Assembly (NCBI RefSeq): GCF_001718315.1
Contig: NZ_CP013363.1
Span: 186,001 to 250,000 of the forward strand
DNA length: 64,000 nt
Direction of reading: 5' to 3'
Source of the DNA: Burkholderia diffusa
Lineage (GTDB): Bacteria; Pseudomonadota; Gammaproteobacteria; Burkholderiales; Burkholderiaceae
Made by a program: the position numbers and the translations under genes. The notes under the pieces were generated by a model that was given only the letters and a program-made list of their open reading frames with translations, did no database searches and had not been told where the DNA came from. Numbering within the stretch: position 1 is the first letter of the stretch; each line of letters starts with the position of its first letter. Of this stretch, positions 1 through 8,189 are shown piece after piece.

Positions 1-215
1 CGATTCGCGCGGCCCGCAAGGGCGCGGGGCTTGCCGTGGTCGACCTCACCATGATCGAGGAGGAGATCGGCGAGGGCAGCCTCGTGCGGTTGTCGCCAGT
101 CCAGGCGATCGGTCCGTTCGGCTATTGGCTCGACATCGCGCCGGAGAACGTGGTGGTCGAGCACGTGGACGCGTTCGCCGCGTGGCTGCGGGCGCAAGCG
201 GCGAGGAAGGGGTAG
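1..215 (+). CDS. LysR-type regulator, C-terminal fragment (cut by window edge)
   Basis: The reading frame starting at base 3 is open to a TAG at 213-215 and encodes about 70 residues. It looks like the last part of a LysR effector-binding domain: a GAGLAVVD stretch, then hydrophobic/charged alternation and a closing helix rich in Ala and Trp (FAAWLRAQAARKG). This helix is how many LysR proteins end. The DNA-binding part lies outside the window, so the family call rests only on this tail and is moderate. Confidence 0.55.
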   Translation, partial: IRAARKGAGLAVVDLTMIEEEIGEGSLVRLSPVQAIGPFGYWLDIAPENVVVEHVDAFAAWLRAQAARKG

Positions 216-239
216 GGGGCTTCTCGTGGCCGCAATGCA

Positions 240-593
240 TTACAGATCGGGATCGAGCCCGAAGTGCAAAAGCGTTTCCCGGCGACAACGCGCTTGGGCA
301 TCGGCCATCGAGATGACGCGCAGCGTGCTCTTCGAGCGATCGATAGGTCCGACGTCGAAGACTTTCCTTTGCGGCGGCACAACCTGCGTGCCGACCGCCC
401 GTGCGTCATGTTCGACAGCTGACGTGCTTGCGACATGCGCTTGACCGTGATGGTGTTTGCGCGCGGCGAGCTTGTCGATGAGCTGCCTCAATTGCCACAA
501 GCGAACGGGCAGATCCCCGTTCAATGTGCGACTGCGCCTGGCGACAGGCTTCGCGATTCGGAACCCGGTGATTGCGCGGTGCTTTTCGGTCAT
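240..593 (-). CDS. Hypothetical protein (117 aa), second gene of a coupled pair
   Basis: Function unknown. Its ATG overlaps the stop of the upstream gene (ATGA overlap at 590-593), which implies translational coupling and argues that it is real. The protein is basic and soluble, with no signal peptide or membrane segment; it ends in a helix-like ISMADAQARC segment. Codon and base use are visibly less GC-rich than in neighbouring genes, suggesting acquired DNA. It may be a partner (for example chaperone or immunity protein) of the protein encoded just upstream, but nothing in the sequence proves this. Confidence 0.5.
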   Translation of the reverse strand: MTEKHRAITGFRIAKPVARRSRTLNGDLPVRLWQLRQLIDKLAARKHHHGQAHVASTSAVEHDARAVGTQVVPPQRKVFDVGPIDRSKSTLRVISMADAQARCRRETLLHFGLDPDL

Positions 594-1315
594 CCGTATA
601 TTCCTTTTTCGATCAAGTATTGATGCAGCGCCAGTACAGACTCGCCGTGAGGTGCGACGTTGAACGTCATCGCACGATGAGACCCTGCGGCACGCCAGAA
701 ATCGCGACCTGATCGCGTCGCATAGAGTGCGCGTAGCGACCGAAGCGTCCCGTCAGCCAGCCCGACCGGATAGCCCTGGAAATACTGGAACAGTGCGGCC
801 TCGTCACCATGCGGGTCGGGGATGGCTGCGTCGAAACCGAACCGCGGCCATGCGTAGTACCCGCACAGGCGGGGGCCACCGGGTTCCGGTGGCGCTTTAC
901 GGCCGCCGATCGCGAATGTGCTGATCCAGGCGATCCCCAACCTATCACACGCCCTGACAATGCGCCACAGCATCGCCGCACCGAGTCCTCCGACGGCGTC
1001 ATCGACGAGATCGATGGTCCGGAGTTCGAGTGCGGACATGTCCGGGGTTTGAAGCACGGATACGCGATTCACTGATCGGATCAGTGTTGGATGGGTGACG
1101 GCGAACGTCAGTCTGTCCGCACTGTCGAGATAGGCTTGAATGTCCGATCCCGCAGGCGCGCCGCACAGCGAAACCAGCAATGCGTCGGAAATGTCGCCGT
1201 TCACGCCGAGCAACGCGGAGATATCCAGATGGTTTCGATCGACATCGAGCTGATCGTCGAAGTATGTTGTCTCGTAAGGCAGAACATGACTGAGATCGAC
1301 ACGCTGGGCAGACAT
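590..1315 (-). CDS. Hypothetical protein (241 aa), first gene of a coupled pair
   Basis: Not recognised. The ATG at 1315 is preferred over an upstream in-frame GTG at 1441 because the stretch between lies on a palindrome and lacks coding character. The protein is mostly acidic N-terminally, then carries an aromatic block GYYAWPRFGFDAAIP around residues 150-165 and a hydrophobic segment LGAAMLWRIVRACD. Gly-Tyr-Tyr-x-x-Pro-Arg-x-Gly-Phe blocks of this kind occur in acetyltransferase-like and toxin-like proteins, but that is only a resemblance. It overlaps the next gene by 4 bp, forming a two-gene unit with lower GC than the surroundings. Confidence 0.6.
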   Translation of the reverse strand: MSAQRVDLSHVLPYETTYFDDQLDVDRNHLDISALLGVNGDISDALLVSLCGAPAGSDIQAYLDSADRLTFAVTHPTLIRSVNRVSVLQTPDMSALELRTIDLVDDAVGGLGAAMLWRIVRACDRLGIAWISTFAIGGRKAPPEPGGPRLCGYYAWPRFGFDAAIPDPHGDEAALFQYFQGYPVGLADGTLRSLRALYATRSGRDFWRAAGSHRAMTFNVAPHGESVLALHQYLIEKGIYG

Positions 1316-1446
1316 GGTTGCAGGGCGCAGAACTGAAAGTGTCCAGCATATCGGCTTGGTTTCGACTCGCGGAGTCTGCCGAACAGCCAGGTCGAGCGCG
1401 CTGCGCTTGATTGCCCTGCCCCAGGTTCCGGCGACGTGCACGGTAT

Positions 1447-1476
1447 CGTCTCGTGCCTGCCGGCAGGCACGAGACG
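1447..1476. repeat. Perfect 30-bp palindrome
   Basis: Bases 1447-1461 (CGTCTCGTGCCTGCC) are the exact reverse complement of 1462-1476, with no loop. It lies 3 bp past the stop of the short ORF that follows the gabD-like operon on the minus strand, and upstream of the unknown two-gene module. There is no T-run on either side, so it is not a classic intrinsic terminator. It could work as a transcript-end hairpin, an RNA-processing site or a protein binding site. Confidence 0.85.
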
Positions 1477-1478
1477 CA

Positions 1479-1625
1479 TCACACCATCACCGCCTCAACG
1501 CCGCCACGCCCGGCCGCCGCCACCAGCATCAGACGCTGCGTCTGCGGCGCCCACGCGATCGACACGCTCTTCCCGACCAGCAGTACGCCGGCCAGCGCGA
1601 ACATCGTCGCGTGACAGCCGAGCAT
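1479..1625 (-). CDS. Possible small protein (48 aa), end of the fae/AKR/gabD operon
   Basis: ATG at 1625, 30 bp after the SSADH stop, reads to TGA at 1479. The product has one hydrophobic stretch (ATMFALAGVLLVG) followed by a polar tail ending GGVEAVMV. Codon use resembles real Burkholderia genes, and the frame ends immediately before the 30-bp palindrome. No family is recognised and no strong ribosome binding site is seen; it could also be the relic of a longer membrane protein. Confidence 0.3.
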   Translation of the reverse strand: MLGCHATMFALAGVLLVGKSVSIAWAPQTQRLMLVAAAGRGGVEAVMV

Positions 1626-1655
1626 CGCGCGGCGCGAATCGACCGCCGGCCGCGG

Positions 1656-3107
1656 TCAGCGGCCAAGCCCCGCCATCAGCGTGTACTTGAGCTCCACATA
1701 CTCGTCGAGGCCGTACTTCGAGCCTTCGCGGCCGAGCCCCGATTGCTTGACGCCGCCGAACGGCGCGACCTCGGTCGAGATGATCCCGTCGTTGACGCCA
1801 ACCATCCCGCTCTCCAGCGCGCCGGACACGCGCCATGCGCGGCCGAGGTCGCGCGTGTAGAAGTACGCGGACAGCCCGTACGGCGTGTCGTTCGCCGCGG
1901 CGACGGCTTCTTCTTCGGTCGTGAAGCGGAAGCAGCCGGCGACGGGGCCGAAGGTTTCCTCTTCGGCGATCAGCATGTCGGGCGTCATGCCGGTCAGCAC
2001 GGTCGGTTCGTAGAACGTGCCGCCGAGCGCGTGGCGCTTGCCGCCGGTGACCACGCGCGCGCCCTTCGCGGTCGCATCGGCCACATGCCGCTCGACCTTG
2101 TCGAGCGCCGCTTCGTTGATGAGCGGCCCCTGGTCGACGTCGCCCGAGAGCGCGTTGCCGACACGCAGCGCGCGTACCGCGTCGGCGAGCTTGCGCGTGA
2201 AGGCATCGTATACGCCGTCTTGCACGAGAAAGCGATTCACGCACACGCAAGTCTGGCCCGTGTTGCGGAACTTCGATGCGATCGCGCCCTGCACGGCCGC
2301 GTCGAGATCGGCATCGTCGAACACGATGAACGGCGCATTGCCACCGAGTTCGAGCGACAACTTCTTCAGCGTATCGGCCGATTGCCTGGCGAGCAGCTTG
2401 CCGACGCGTGTCGAGCCCGTAAACGACAGCTTGCGCACGACGGGCGAATGCGTGAGCGCCTCGCCGATCGCGACCGCGTCGCCCGACACGACGTTGAACA
2501 CGCCGGCCGGCACGCCCGCCCGTTCGGCGAGCACCGCGAGCGCGAACGCCGACAGCGGCGTTTCCTCGGACGGCTTGAGCACCATCGTGCAGCCGGCCGC
2601 GAGCGCGGGGCCGGCCTTGCGCGTGATCATCGCGAGCGGGAAGTTCCACGGCGTGATCGCCGCGACGACGCCGACCGGTTCGCGCGTGACGACGATCTGC
2701 GCGTCGGGCTTCGGGCTCGGGATCACGTCGCCGTACATGCGCTTCGCTTCTTCCGCGAACCATTCGAGAAAGCTGGCGGCGTACGCGACTTCGCCACGCG
2801 CCTCCGCGAGCGGCTTGCCCTGCTCGCGCGTGAGCAGTTCCGCGAGCGCATCGCGATGTTCGAGCATCAGTTCGCCCCAGCGCCTGACGCGCGCGCCGCG
2901 CTCCTTCGCCGTCAGCGCGCGCCACGCGGGCAACGCGTGCGCGGCGGCGTCGATCGCGCGCTGGGCGTCATCGGCATCGCCTTTCGCGACTTTCGCGATC
3001 GTCTCGCCGGTGGCGGGATTCAGCACCGGATAGGTTGCATCGCTAGCGCGATGCGATTCGTGCCATTCACCGCCGATGTAATGGCCCGTTCTCAGAAATT
3101 CGCTCAT
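1656..3107 (-). CDS. gabD: NAD(P)-dependent succinate-semialdehyde dehydrogenase
   Basis: Cytosolic enzyme of 483 aa that oxidises succinate semialdehyde to succinate, the last step of GABA breakdown. Family marks are clear: PWNFP cofactor loop, FTGSTRVGKLL, the ELGG general-base segment, and the catalytic cysteine Cys287 in NTGQTCVCVNR, where the Cys-x-Cys pattern is typical of SSADH. The start follows the aldo/keto reductase stop by 14 bp, so it is the third gene of the Fae operon. Here the substrate could be another semialdehyde, because the neighbours suggest aldehyde handling, not GABA use alone. Confidence 0.93.
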   Translation of the reverse strand: MSEFLRTGHYIGGEWHESHRASDATYPVLNPATGETIAKVAKGDADDAQRAIDAAAHALPAWRALTAKERGARVRRWGELMLEHRDALAELLTREQGKPLAEARGEVAYAASFLEWFAEEAKRMYGDVIPSPKPDAQIVVTREPVGVVAAITPWNFPLAMITRKAGPALAAGCTMVLKPSEETPLSAFALAVLAERAGVPAGVFNVVSGDAVAIGEALTHSPVVRKLSFTGSTRVGKLLARQSADTLKKLSLELGGNAPFIVFDDADLDAAVQGAIASKFRNTGQTCVCVNRFLVQDGVYDAFTRKLADAVRALRVGNALSGDVDQGPLINEAALDKVERHVADATAKGARVVTGGKRHALGGTFYEPTVLTGMTPDMLIAEEETFGPVAGCFRFTTEEEAVAAANDTPYGLSAYFYTRDLGRAWRVSGALESGMVGVNDGIISTEVAPFGGVKQSGLGREGSKYGLDEYVELKYTLMAGLGR

Positions 3108-3121
3108 TGCGTGTGGTTCCT

Positions 3122-4144
3122 TCAGTCTGCCGCGAAGCTGCCCTGCGCCGGACGCGACTCGCGCGCGATGCGCTTGCCGGCGGTGTAGTCGTTGATCAGG
3201 TCGCACGGCGTGTAGTTGCGCTCGAGCTCGTGCAGTTCGTCGTCGCCGAGCTGCGTCTCGAGCGCGCCGAGCGCGCTGTCGAACTGCGCGACGGAATCGG
3301 CGCCGACCAGCATGCTGGCAATGCCGGGGCGGCTCAGCACCCAGGCCTGCGCGATCTGCGCGGGCGGCACGCCGCGCCGCTTCGCGACCTTCGCGACCGA
3401 TTCGGCGATCGCGAGCGACGCGGCATCGCCATACATCTGCGCGGTGAAGAAGTCGGTCTGGTTGCGCGTCGATTGCGGCTCGCAGGTCAGCAGGCCGCGC
3501 GCGAGCGGGCTGAACACCGACACGCCGACGCCCTGGTCGATGCAGTACGGCACCATCTCGCGCTCTTCCTCGCGATACGCGAGGTTCAGCTGCAACTGCA
3601 TGTTGATCGGCTTGTCCCAGCCGTTGCGCTCGCACGCCTGCATGATCTTCGCGAACTGCCACGTGTACATCGTCGACACGCCGATATAGCGCGCCTTGCC
3701 CGCCCGCACGATGTCATGCATCGCGCTCATCGTTTCCTCGACGGGCGTGTTCACGTCGAAGAAGTGCAGCATGAAGATGTCGACGTACTCCATGCCGAGA
3801 CGCTTCAGCGAACCGTCGATGCCGTCCAGCACGTGCTTGCGCGAATGGCCGCCGGCGTTCGGATAGCTGCCCATGTCGTAGCCGACCTTCGTCGTGACGA
3901 CCAGCTCCTCGCGGCGCGCGTTGCGCTTCAGGATGCGGCCGACCACTTCCTCGCCGACCCCCGTCGAATAGAAATCGGCGAGATCGATGAAGTTGACGCC
4001 GGCATCGAGCGCGCGGCGCACGATCGGCTCGCTCTGCGCTTCGTCGAAGATCCACGGCTTCCATTCGGGCGTGCCCATGTTCATCGTGCCGAGACACAGG
4101 CGGGACACCTTCAGGCCGGACTGGCCGAGGCGGACGTATTCCAT
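3122..4144 (-). CDS. Aldo/keto reductase
   Basis: 340-aa NADPH-dependent oxidoreductase of the AKR superfamily (TIM barrel). The start MEYVRLGQSGLKVSRLCLGTM is the standard beginning of YajO/Tas-like AKRs. Catalytic residues are visible: Asp and Tyr in DLADFYSTG, Lys in VTTKVGYD, His in MLHFFD; the cofactor region SVFSPLARGLL is also typical. The ATG at 4144 was chosen because the protein then begins exactly as the family does; the longer open frame upstream overlaps fae. It lies 40 bp after fae and 14 bp before the dehydrogenase. It probably reduces an aldehyde; the true substrate is not evident. Confidence 0.93.
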   Translation of the reverse strand: MEYVRLGQSGLKVSRLCLGTMNMGTPEWKPWIFDEAQSEPIVRRALDAGVNFIDLADFYSTGVGEEVVGRILKRNARREELVVTTKVGYDMGSYPNAGGHSRKHVLDGIDGSLKRLGMEYVDIFMLHFFDVNTPVEETMSAMHDIVRAGKARYIGVSTMYTWQFAKIMQACERNGWDKPINMQLQLNLAYREEEREMVPYCIDQGVGVSVFSPLARGLLTCEPQSTRNQTDFFTAQMYGDAASLAIAESVAKVAKRRGVPPAQIAQAWVLSRPGIASMLVGADSVAQFDSALGALETQLGDDELHELERNYTPCDLINDYTAGKRIARESRPAQGSFAAD

Positions 4145-4184
4145 GCTTCCTCCTGATACGGCCTTGCCGGCCGCTCGTTGTCGG

Positions 4185-4709
4185 TCAGTTCTTCGTGGGC
4201 GTGTAGAACGGGTTCGAGACGTTGCGCGCGGCGGCGAACACGGCATCGCGATGCGGCAGCCCTTCCATCGCGGCGACGATCGCGTTGCGGCACGCGCGGT
4301 AGTTGTTCTCGAACACGGCGTCGAGATCGTCGGTTTTCGGATTGACCCAGTTCGCCGACACGACGACCCAGTCGTTTTCCGCTTCGGGCGGCAGCGTGCC
4401 GTTCTCGAGCGCTTCGGCCACGGCCTTCGCGATGCCGGCCTGCGAGGCGCCCCATGTTGCATTGCCGTGGAAGTCGCCGTCGATCTGCGCCTTGTTCACG
4501 TATAGCGTGAGCGGCTTGGTCGGTATGCCGGGCTGCGCGATCACGACGAACGGCGCATGGCCGGCCGACGGCGTCGCAAGCGCGGTCGCGAACGCTTGCC
4601 CGGCGGGGCCGTTGCGGGGGCCGATCAGCACGTTGATGTGCGCCAGGTTGACGCCGGGGCCTTCGAAGCCTTCGCCGATGAAAAGCTGTCTGGGTTGCGG
4701 TGCGGTCAT
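4185..4709 (-). CDS. fae: Formaldehyde-activating enzyme family protein (Fae)
   Basis: 174 aa, the usual Fae length of about 170. Fae condenses formaldehyde with tetrahydromethanopterin in methylotrophs. The core is recognisable: GEGFEGPGVNLAHINVLIGP with the conserved His that acts in catalysis, then PTKPLTLYVNKA, ATWGASQAGIAKAVAEAL and a C-terminal NPF segment. It is the first gene of an operon with an aldo/keto reductase and SSADH, divergent from a LysR gene. No other methanopterin-pathway gene is in this window, so it may act with another carrier or in formaldehyde/aldehyde sensing and detoxification. Family call firm, role uncertain. Confidence 0.88.
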   Translation of the reverse strand: MTAPQPRQLFIGEGFEGPGVNLAHINVLIGPRNGPAGQAFATALATPSAGHAPFVVIAQPGIPTKPLTLYVNKAQIDGDFHGNATWGASQAGIAKAVAEALENGTLPPEAENDWVVVSANWVNPKTDDLDAVFENNYRACRNAIVAAMEGLPHRDAVFAAARNVSNPFYTPTKN

Positions 4710-5034
4710 TGCGGTGTCTCGTCGATGAGGTTGGTGTGAGGCGATTCTCCGGGGCCGCGACGCGGCCGGTGAATCGATGTTTTCTGATCGAGGTATGCGT
4801 TTTCGTCGTCTCCGGGAAAGCCCTGATCGCCGCGCGCGGACGCCCGCCGGCCGGACCGCCGGCGCGGCCGCACGATGTCGCGGAACGGGCGGTGCGGGTG
4901 GGCGACGGCGCGCCGGCTTCGGGTTTGTCATACCCGGGCAGGGGTTGGAGCACCGCGCGCGTCTGGACAACAATCGGCGTACCCCGGGCCTTATCTTTCG
5001 ACGCCCCGTCCTTTTTCGAAAGCGAGTAATTCCG
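4710..5034. promoter_or_regulatory. Divergent control region fae operon / LysR, with T-N11-A site
   Basis: 325 bp without a gene between the divergent fae operon and its LysR gene. At 4774-4791 the arms TCGAT and ATCGA form an inverted repeat with an 8-bp spacer (TCGATGTTTTCTGATCGA). This satisfies the LysR T-N11-A rule and sits about 65 bp from the fae start. The rest is GC-rich with no other element recognised. Confidence 0.4.
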
Positions 5035-5952
5035 ATGGCAGCCATTCAGAGACCCGATTGGTCGAAACTCAGCTCTCTCGACCCGGAGTTGATCCGCGCA
5101 TTCGTCGCCGTCGTCGAGAGCGGCGGCTTCACCGCGGCGGCCCGGCAGCTGCATCGCACGCAGTCGACCATCAGCCTGCGGATCCGCACGCTCGAGGAGC
5201 GGCTCGACACGCACCTGTTCATGCGCAACAGCCGGCGGCTCGAGCTGTCTCGCGATGGCGAGAACTTCCTGATCCACGCGCGGCGGATCATCCAGGTGCA
5301 GAACGACGCGATCATCGCGTTGAAGCAGACGAGCAGCGACCGCGGCGTCGTGCGTTTCGGGCTGCCCGAGGATTACGCGGAGCTGTGGCTGCCCGACCTG
5401 CTGAAATCCTTCTACGCGCTGCGGCCGGGCGCGCGCCTGCACGTGCATTGCCGGATGTCGCTGGAACTGGTCGAGCGGCTGCAGGCCGGCGAGCTGGACG
5501 TCGCGCTCGTCGTGCGGCACGGGCCGAATGCGGCCGGGCGGCTGCTTGGCCGTCACGACGTCGTGTGGGCCGCGCATCGCGACTTCGCGCTCGACCCGTA
5601 CGCATCGATACCGCTCGCGCTGTTTCCGGAAACATGCTGCTACCGGCAGCGCGGCCTGCAGGCGCTCGCGACCGCGGAGCGGCCGTATCACGTCGTCTAT
5701 ACGAGCCAGAGCCCGACCGGCATCAAGATCGCGGTGAATCACGGCGCGGCCGTGACGATGATCGACCGCTGCACGCTGCCGGGAAACTGGCGCGTGCTCG
5801 ACGAAGCGGACGGCTTGCCGCCGCTGCCGCCCGCCGACCTCGAACTGCATCGCTCGCCGGGTATCTGCGATCCGCTGACCGACGATCTGGTCTCGCTGAT
5901 CGAGGCCATGGTCGACGAGCGGCGGCGCGCGTCACTCGAGGCGTTCGCGTAG
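5035..5952 (+). CDS. LysR-type transcriptional regulator, likely controls the fae operon
   Basis: 305 aa. The N-terminal winged helix (residues about 15-75: LIRAFVAVVESGGFTAAARQ, then RTQSTISLRIRTLEERL) is followed by a two-lobed effector domain beginning GVVRFGLPEDYAE. The ATG at 5035 precedes the conserved helix by the usual distance; the open frame to 4777 is not needed. Divergent orientation to fae, with a T-N11-A dyad between, makes local regulation the simplest reading. The inducer is unknown. Confidence 0.9.
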   Translation: MAAIQRPDWSKLSSLDPELIRAFVAVVESGGFTAAARQLHRTQSTISLRIRTLEERLDTHLFMRNSRRLELSRDGENFLIHARRIIQVQNDAIIALKQTSSDRGVVRFGLPEDYAELWLPDLLKSFYALRPGARLHVHCRMSLELVERLQAGELDVALVVRHGPNAAGRLLGRHDVVWAAHRDFALDPYASIPLALFPETCCYRQRGLQALATAERPYHVVYTSQSPTGIKIAVNHGAAVTMIDRCTLPGNWRVLDEADGLPPLPPADLELHRSPGICDPLTDDLVSLIEAMVDERRRASLEAFA

Positions 5953-6073
5953 CGGTACGGCGCGGCGCGCATGCCGTTTTTTGCACAGCGAAGCCGTTTT
6001 TTTGCACGGTATTGATGCCGCGCCTCCTAAGCTGGGGATGTGTCCAACAGCCAGGACGCCCGCCGTCCGCGCC

Positions 6074-6439
6074 ATGACCTTCATCCATCCCGTACCCGGA
6101 TTCGACATCGCCGGCCGCCAGCTGCGCGCCGGCGCGCTCACCACCGTCAATCCGTTTCCCCCGCCGCGCCCGCGCCTGCGGTTGCCCGTCACGCTGACGG
6201 CCGACAGCGGCGCGCTCGGGCATGCCCGGCTCGCGGCGCTGCTGCATTCCACGATCGGCGTGTATGTGGTCAGCGCGCGTACCGTGCGCGACGTGGTCCA
6301 CGTGGAATTCGACATCGCGCCGGAGGACCTCGACTTCACGCTGCACGTGCTGATCGCGCAGCAGGTCGATGCCGTGATCGGCCCCGTTGCCCGCCGTCTG
6401 CGCGTGGCGACGCGGGATCGTCCGGCCGGGGAACGCTGA
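6074..6439 (+). CDS. Hypothetical protein (121 aa)
   Basis: Not recognised. MTFIHPVPGFDIAG begins a small mixed alpha/beta protein with a hydrophobic C-terminal half (TLHVLIAQQVDAVIGPVARR). Coding bias is good, and the next gene on the same strand starts 117 bp further, so the two may be transcribed together. There is no signal peptide. An upstream in-frame start at 5981 would add a low-quality stretch and was not used. Confidence 0.55.
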   Translation: MTFIHPVPGFDIAGRQLRAGALTTVNPFPPPRPRLRLPVTLTADSGALGHARLAALLHSTIGVYVVSARTVRDVVHVEFDIAPEDLDFTLHVLIAQQVDAVIGPVARRLRVATRDRPAGER

Positions 6440-6555
6440 TTGCTCGTACCGTATGGTTCGCCGCCGGTTCGCTGGCCACGGTGTCCGCTGGCCGGTCGCG
6501 GCGAAGCTTGGTGCGCCGCATCGCACGCGGCGCAGCCCGTTGACAGGGAGGATCC

Positions 6556-7122
6556 ATGCACCTCATGGAAGAAGTGCAGACCATGCGTCCGGCAAGCGGG
6601 CGCGTGCTCGTGGCGACGTTGCCGTCGGGCACGCAGCTTGCGCAGCAGTTGCGGGTGACCGTGCGCGCGGCGGACGTGCTGCTGCGTCAGGCGATCCGGC
6701 TGCCGGACCGCCATCATTGGTCGGTCGACCTCGAACGTGTCGACGCAGCCGGCGGTCCGCTGGCTGCATGGGACTCGCATGTGACGCTGCGCATCGCGAA
6801 GACGTTCGCGCCGTCGGTCGATGCGAACGCGCGCGCCAGCGATCCCGACCAGGTCGCGGTGGAGATTCGGCTGTTTCTTCCGGAACAGGCGTATCTGCGC
6901 GAGCAGCGCGTCGGCATCTTCGGCCGGCGGCACGGCAACCGGTTCGGCGCGACGCTGTCGGTGACGGCAGGGTCGCAGTGGGGCGGCCGGCGGATCGAAT
7001 GCATTCCGCCTGCCGGGCGGTACGTGCATGGCGACACGCTGGAAGCGCTCGTCGACAGGGTAGCGGGCATCGTCAACGCGGCGTTGCTCGCGGCCGGCCA
7101 TCCACGGCCCGGCGGTTCATGA
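6556..7122 (+). CDS. Hypothetical protein (188 aa)
   Basis: Not recognised. A strong GGGAGG ribosome binding site precedes the ATG. The protein looks like a cytosolic beta-rich domain (LRVTVRAADVLLRQ, QVAVEIRLFLP) with a closing helix VDRVAGIVNAALLAAG. It follows another unknown gene on the same strand and is convergent with a LysR gene that begins 30 bp past its stop. No catalytic motif was identified. Confidence 0.6.
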   Translation: MHLMEEVQTMRPASGRVLVATLPSGTQLAQQLRVTVRAADVLLRQAIRLPDRHHWSVDLERVDAAGGPLAAWDSHVTLRIAKTFAPSVDANARASDPDQVAVEIRLFLPEQAYLREQRVGIFGRRHGNRFGATLSVTAGSQWGGRRIECIPPAGRYVHGDTLEALVDRVAGIVNAALLAAGHPRPGGS

Positions 7123-7152
7123 CGGCACGGGCGGCGCGCGCCCGGCCGCGGT

Positions 7153-8028
7153 TCAGGCGTCGCCGGCCTGGCCGGTCTGCCGCTGCAGGTCTTCCATCAG
7201 TTGCTCCGCGAGAAAGTCGCACGGCGGGCGCTTCGATTTCGTGCTGCGCGCGAGGATCAGCTCGAGCGGCGGCAGATCGGGCAGCCCGTGCGAGCGGCCA
7301 AGCATCGACAGTTGCGCGGGAATCGCGCAGCGCGCGAGCGGCGCGACCGCGAGCCCGGCCTCGACCATGCTCAGCAGCCCGAGCAGGCTCGGGCTTTCAT
7401 AGGACGTCCGAAACGGCAGCTTCGCGCGTTCGAGGCTGCGGATCGCGTTCTCGCGCGCGACGCTGCCCGGCATGAACACCGCGATCGGCAGCGGCCGTTC
7501 TTCCCACACGCGCGGCCCGTTCGTCATCGCGGCCCACGCCATCGGCTCGTGGCGGATGAAGTCGCCGGACAGCCCCTTGATGCGCGTGCCGCAGACGAGA
7601 TCGACGGTGCCGTCCTTCAGGAGCGGCGCGAGCGCACTGCTGGGCAGCCCGATCACCTGGATCTCGACCTTCGGATAGGTCGCCGAGAATTTCTTCAGCA
7701 CCGACGGCAGCAGCGACGACGCATAGTCGTCCGGCACGCCGATCACAACCTTGCCGGTCACTTCCGGCCGTACCACGGCCGCCCACGCTTCGTCGCGCAG
7801 CGCCAGCATTCGTCTGGCGAATCCCAGCAGCACCTCGCCTTCGCGCGTCAGCACGATGCTGCGCGGCTTGCGCACGAACAGCGGCCGGCCGATCGCGTCC
7901 TCGAGGCTCTTGATCTGCATGCTCACGGCCGACTGCGAGCGGTTCACCGCTTCCGCGGCGCGGGTCATGTTGCCGGTTTCCGCGACGGCGACGACGGTAG
8001 CCAGCACGTCGTGATCGAGCATCTTCAT
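7153..8028 (-). CDS. LysR-type transcriptional regulator
   Basis: 291 aa. Winged helix at residues about 5-65 (VLATVVAVAETGNMTRAAEAV, then RSQSAVSMQIKSLEDAIG), then an effector domain starting KVVIGVPDDYASSLLPS. It is divergent from the DUF3422 gene; the 161-bp gap holds an AATG...CATT inverted repeat near the start of this gene (plus strand around 8046-8064), which could be an autoregulatory site. Target and inducer are not evident. Confidence 0.92.
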   Translation of the reverse strand: MKMLDHDVLATVVAVAETGNMTRAAEAVNRSQSAVSMQIKSLEDAIGRPLFVRKPRSIVLTREGEVLLGFARRMLALRDEAWAAVVRPEVTGKVVIGVPDDYASSLLPSVLKKFSATYPKVEIQVIGLPSSALAPLLKDGTVDLVCGTRIKGLSGDFIRHEPMAWAAMTNGPRVWEERPLPIAVFMPGSVARENAIRSLERAKLPFRTSYESPSLLGLLSMVEAGLAVAPLARCAIPAQLSMLGRSHGLPDLPPLELILARSTKSKRPPCDFLAEQLMEDLQRQTGQAGDA

Positions 8029-8189
8029 CGGTATCAGGAAAACTGAATGTAACGATCAGCATTATGCGTTTTTATTGTCGCTGTGTGTCTGCCATAGTGG
8101 CATCGAGCCTGCCGCATCGTTCGATGCGGTGCGGCGATCACGCCGGCGTGCCCGGCACGCAGCGTTGAACAGGGAAGAGTGGTGTACCG

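Noticed and set aside
1314..3188. 624-codon open frame on the plus strand
   Set aside because: Antisense of the succinate-semialdehyde dehydrogenase; Arg/Ala-rich composition typical of a shadow frame.
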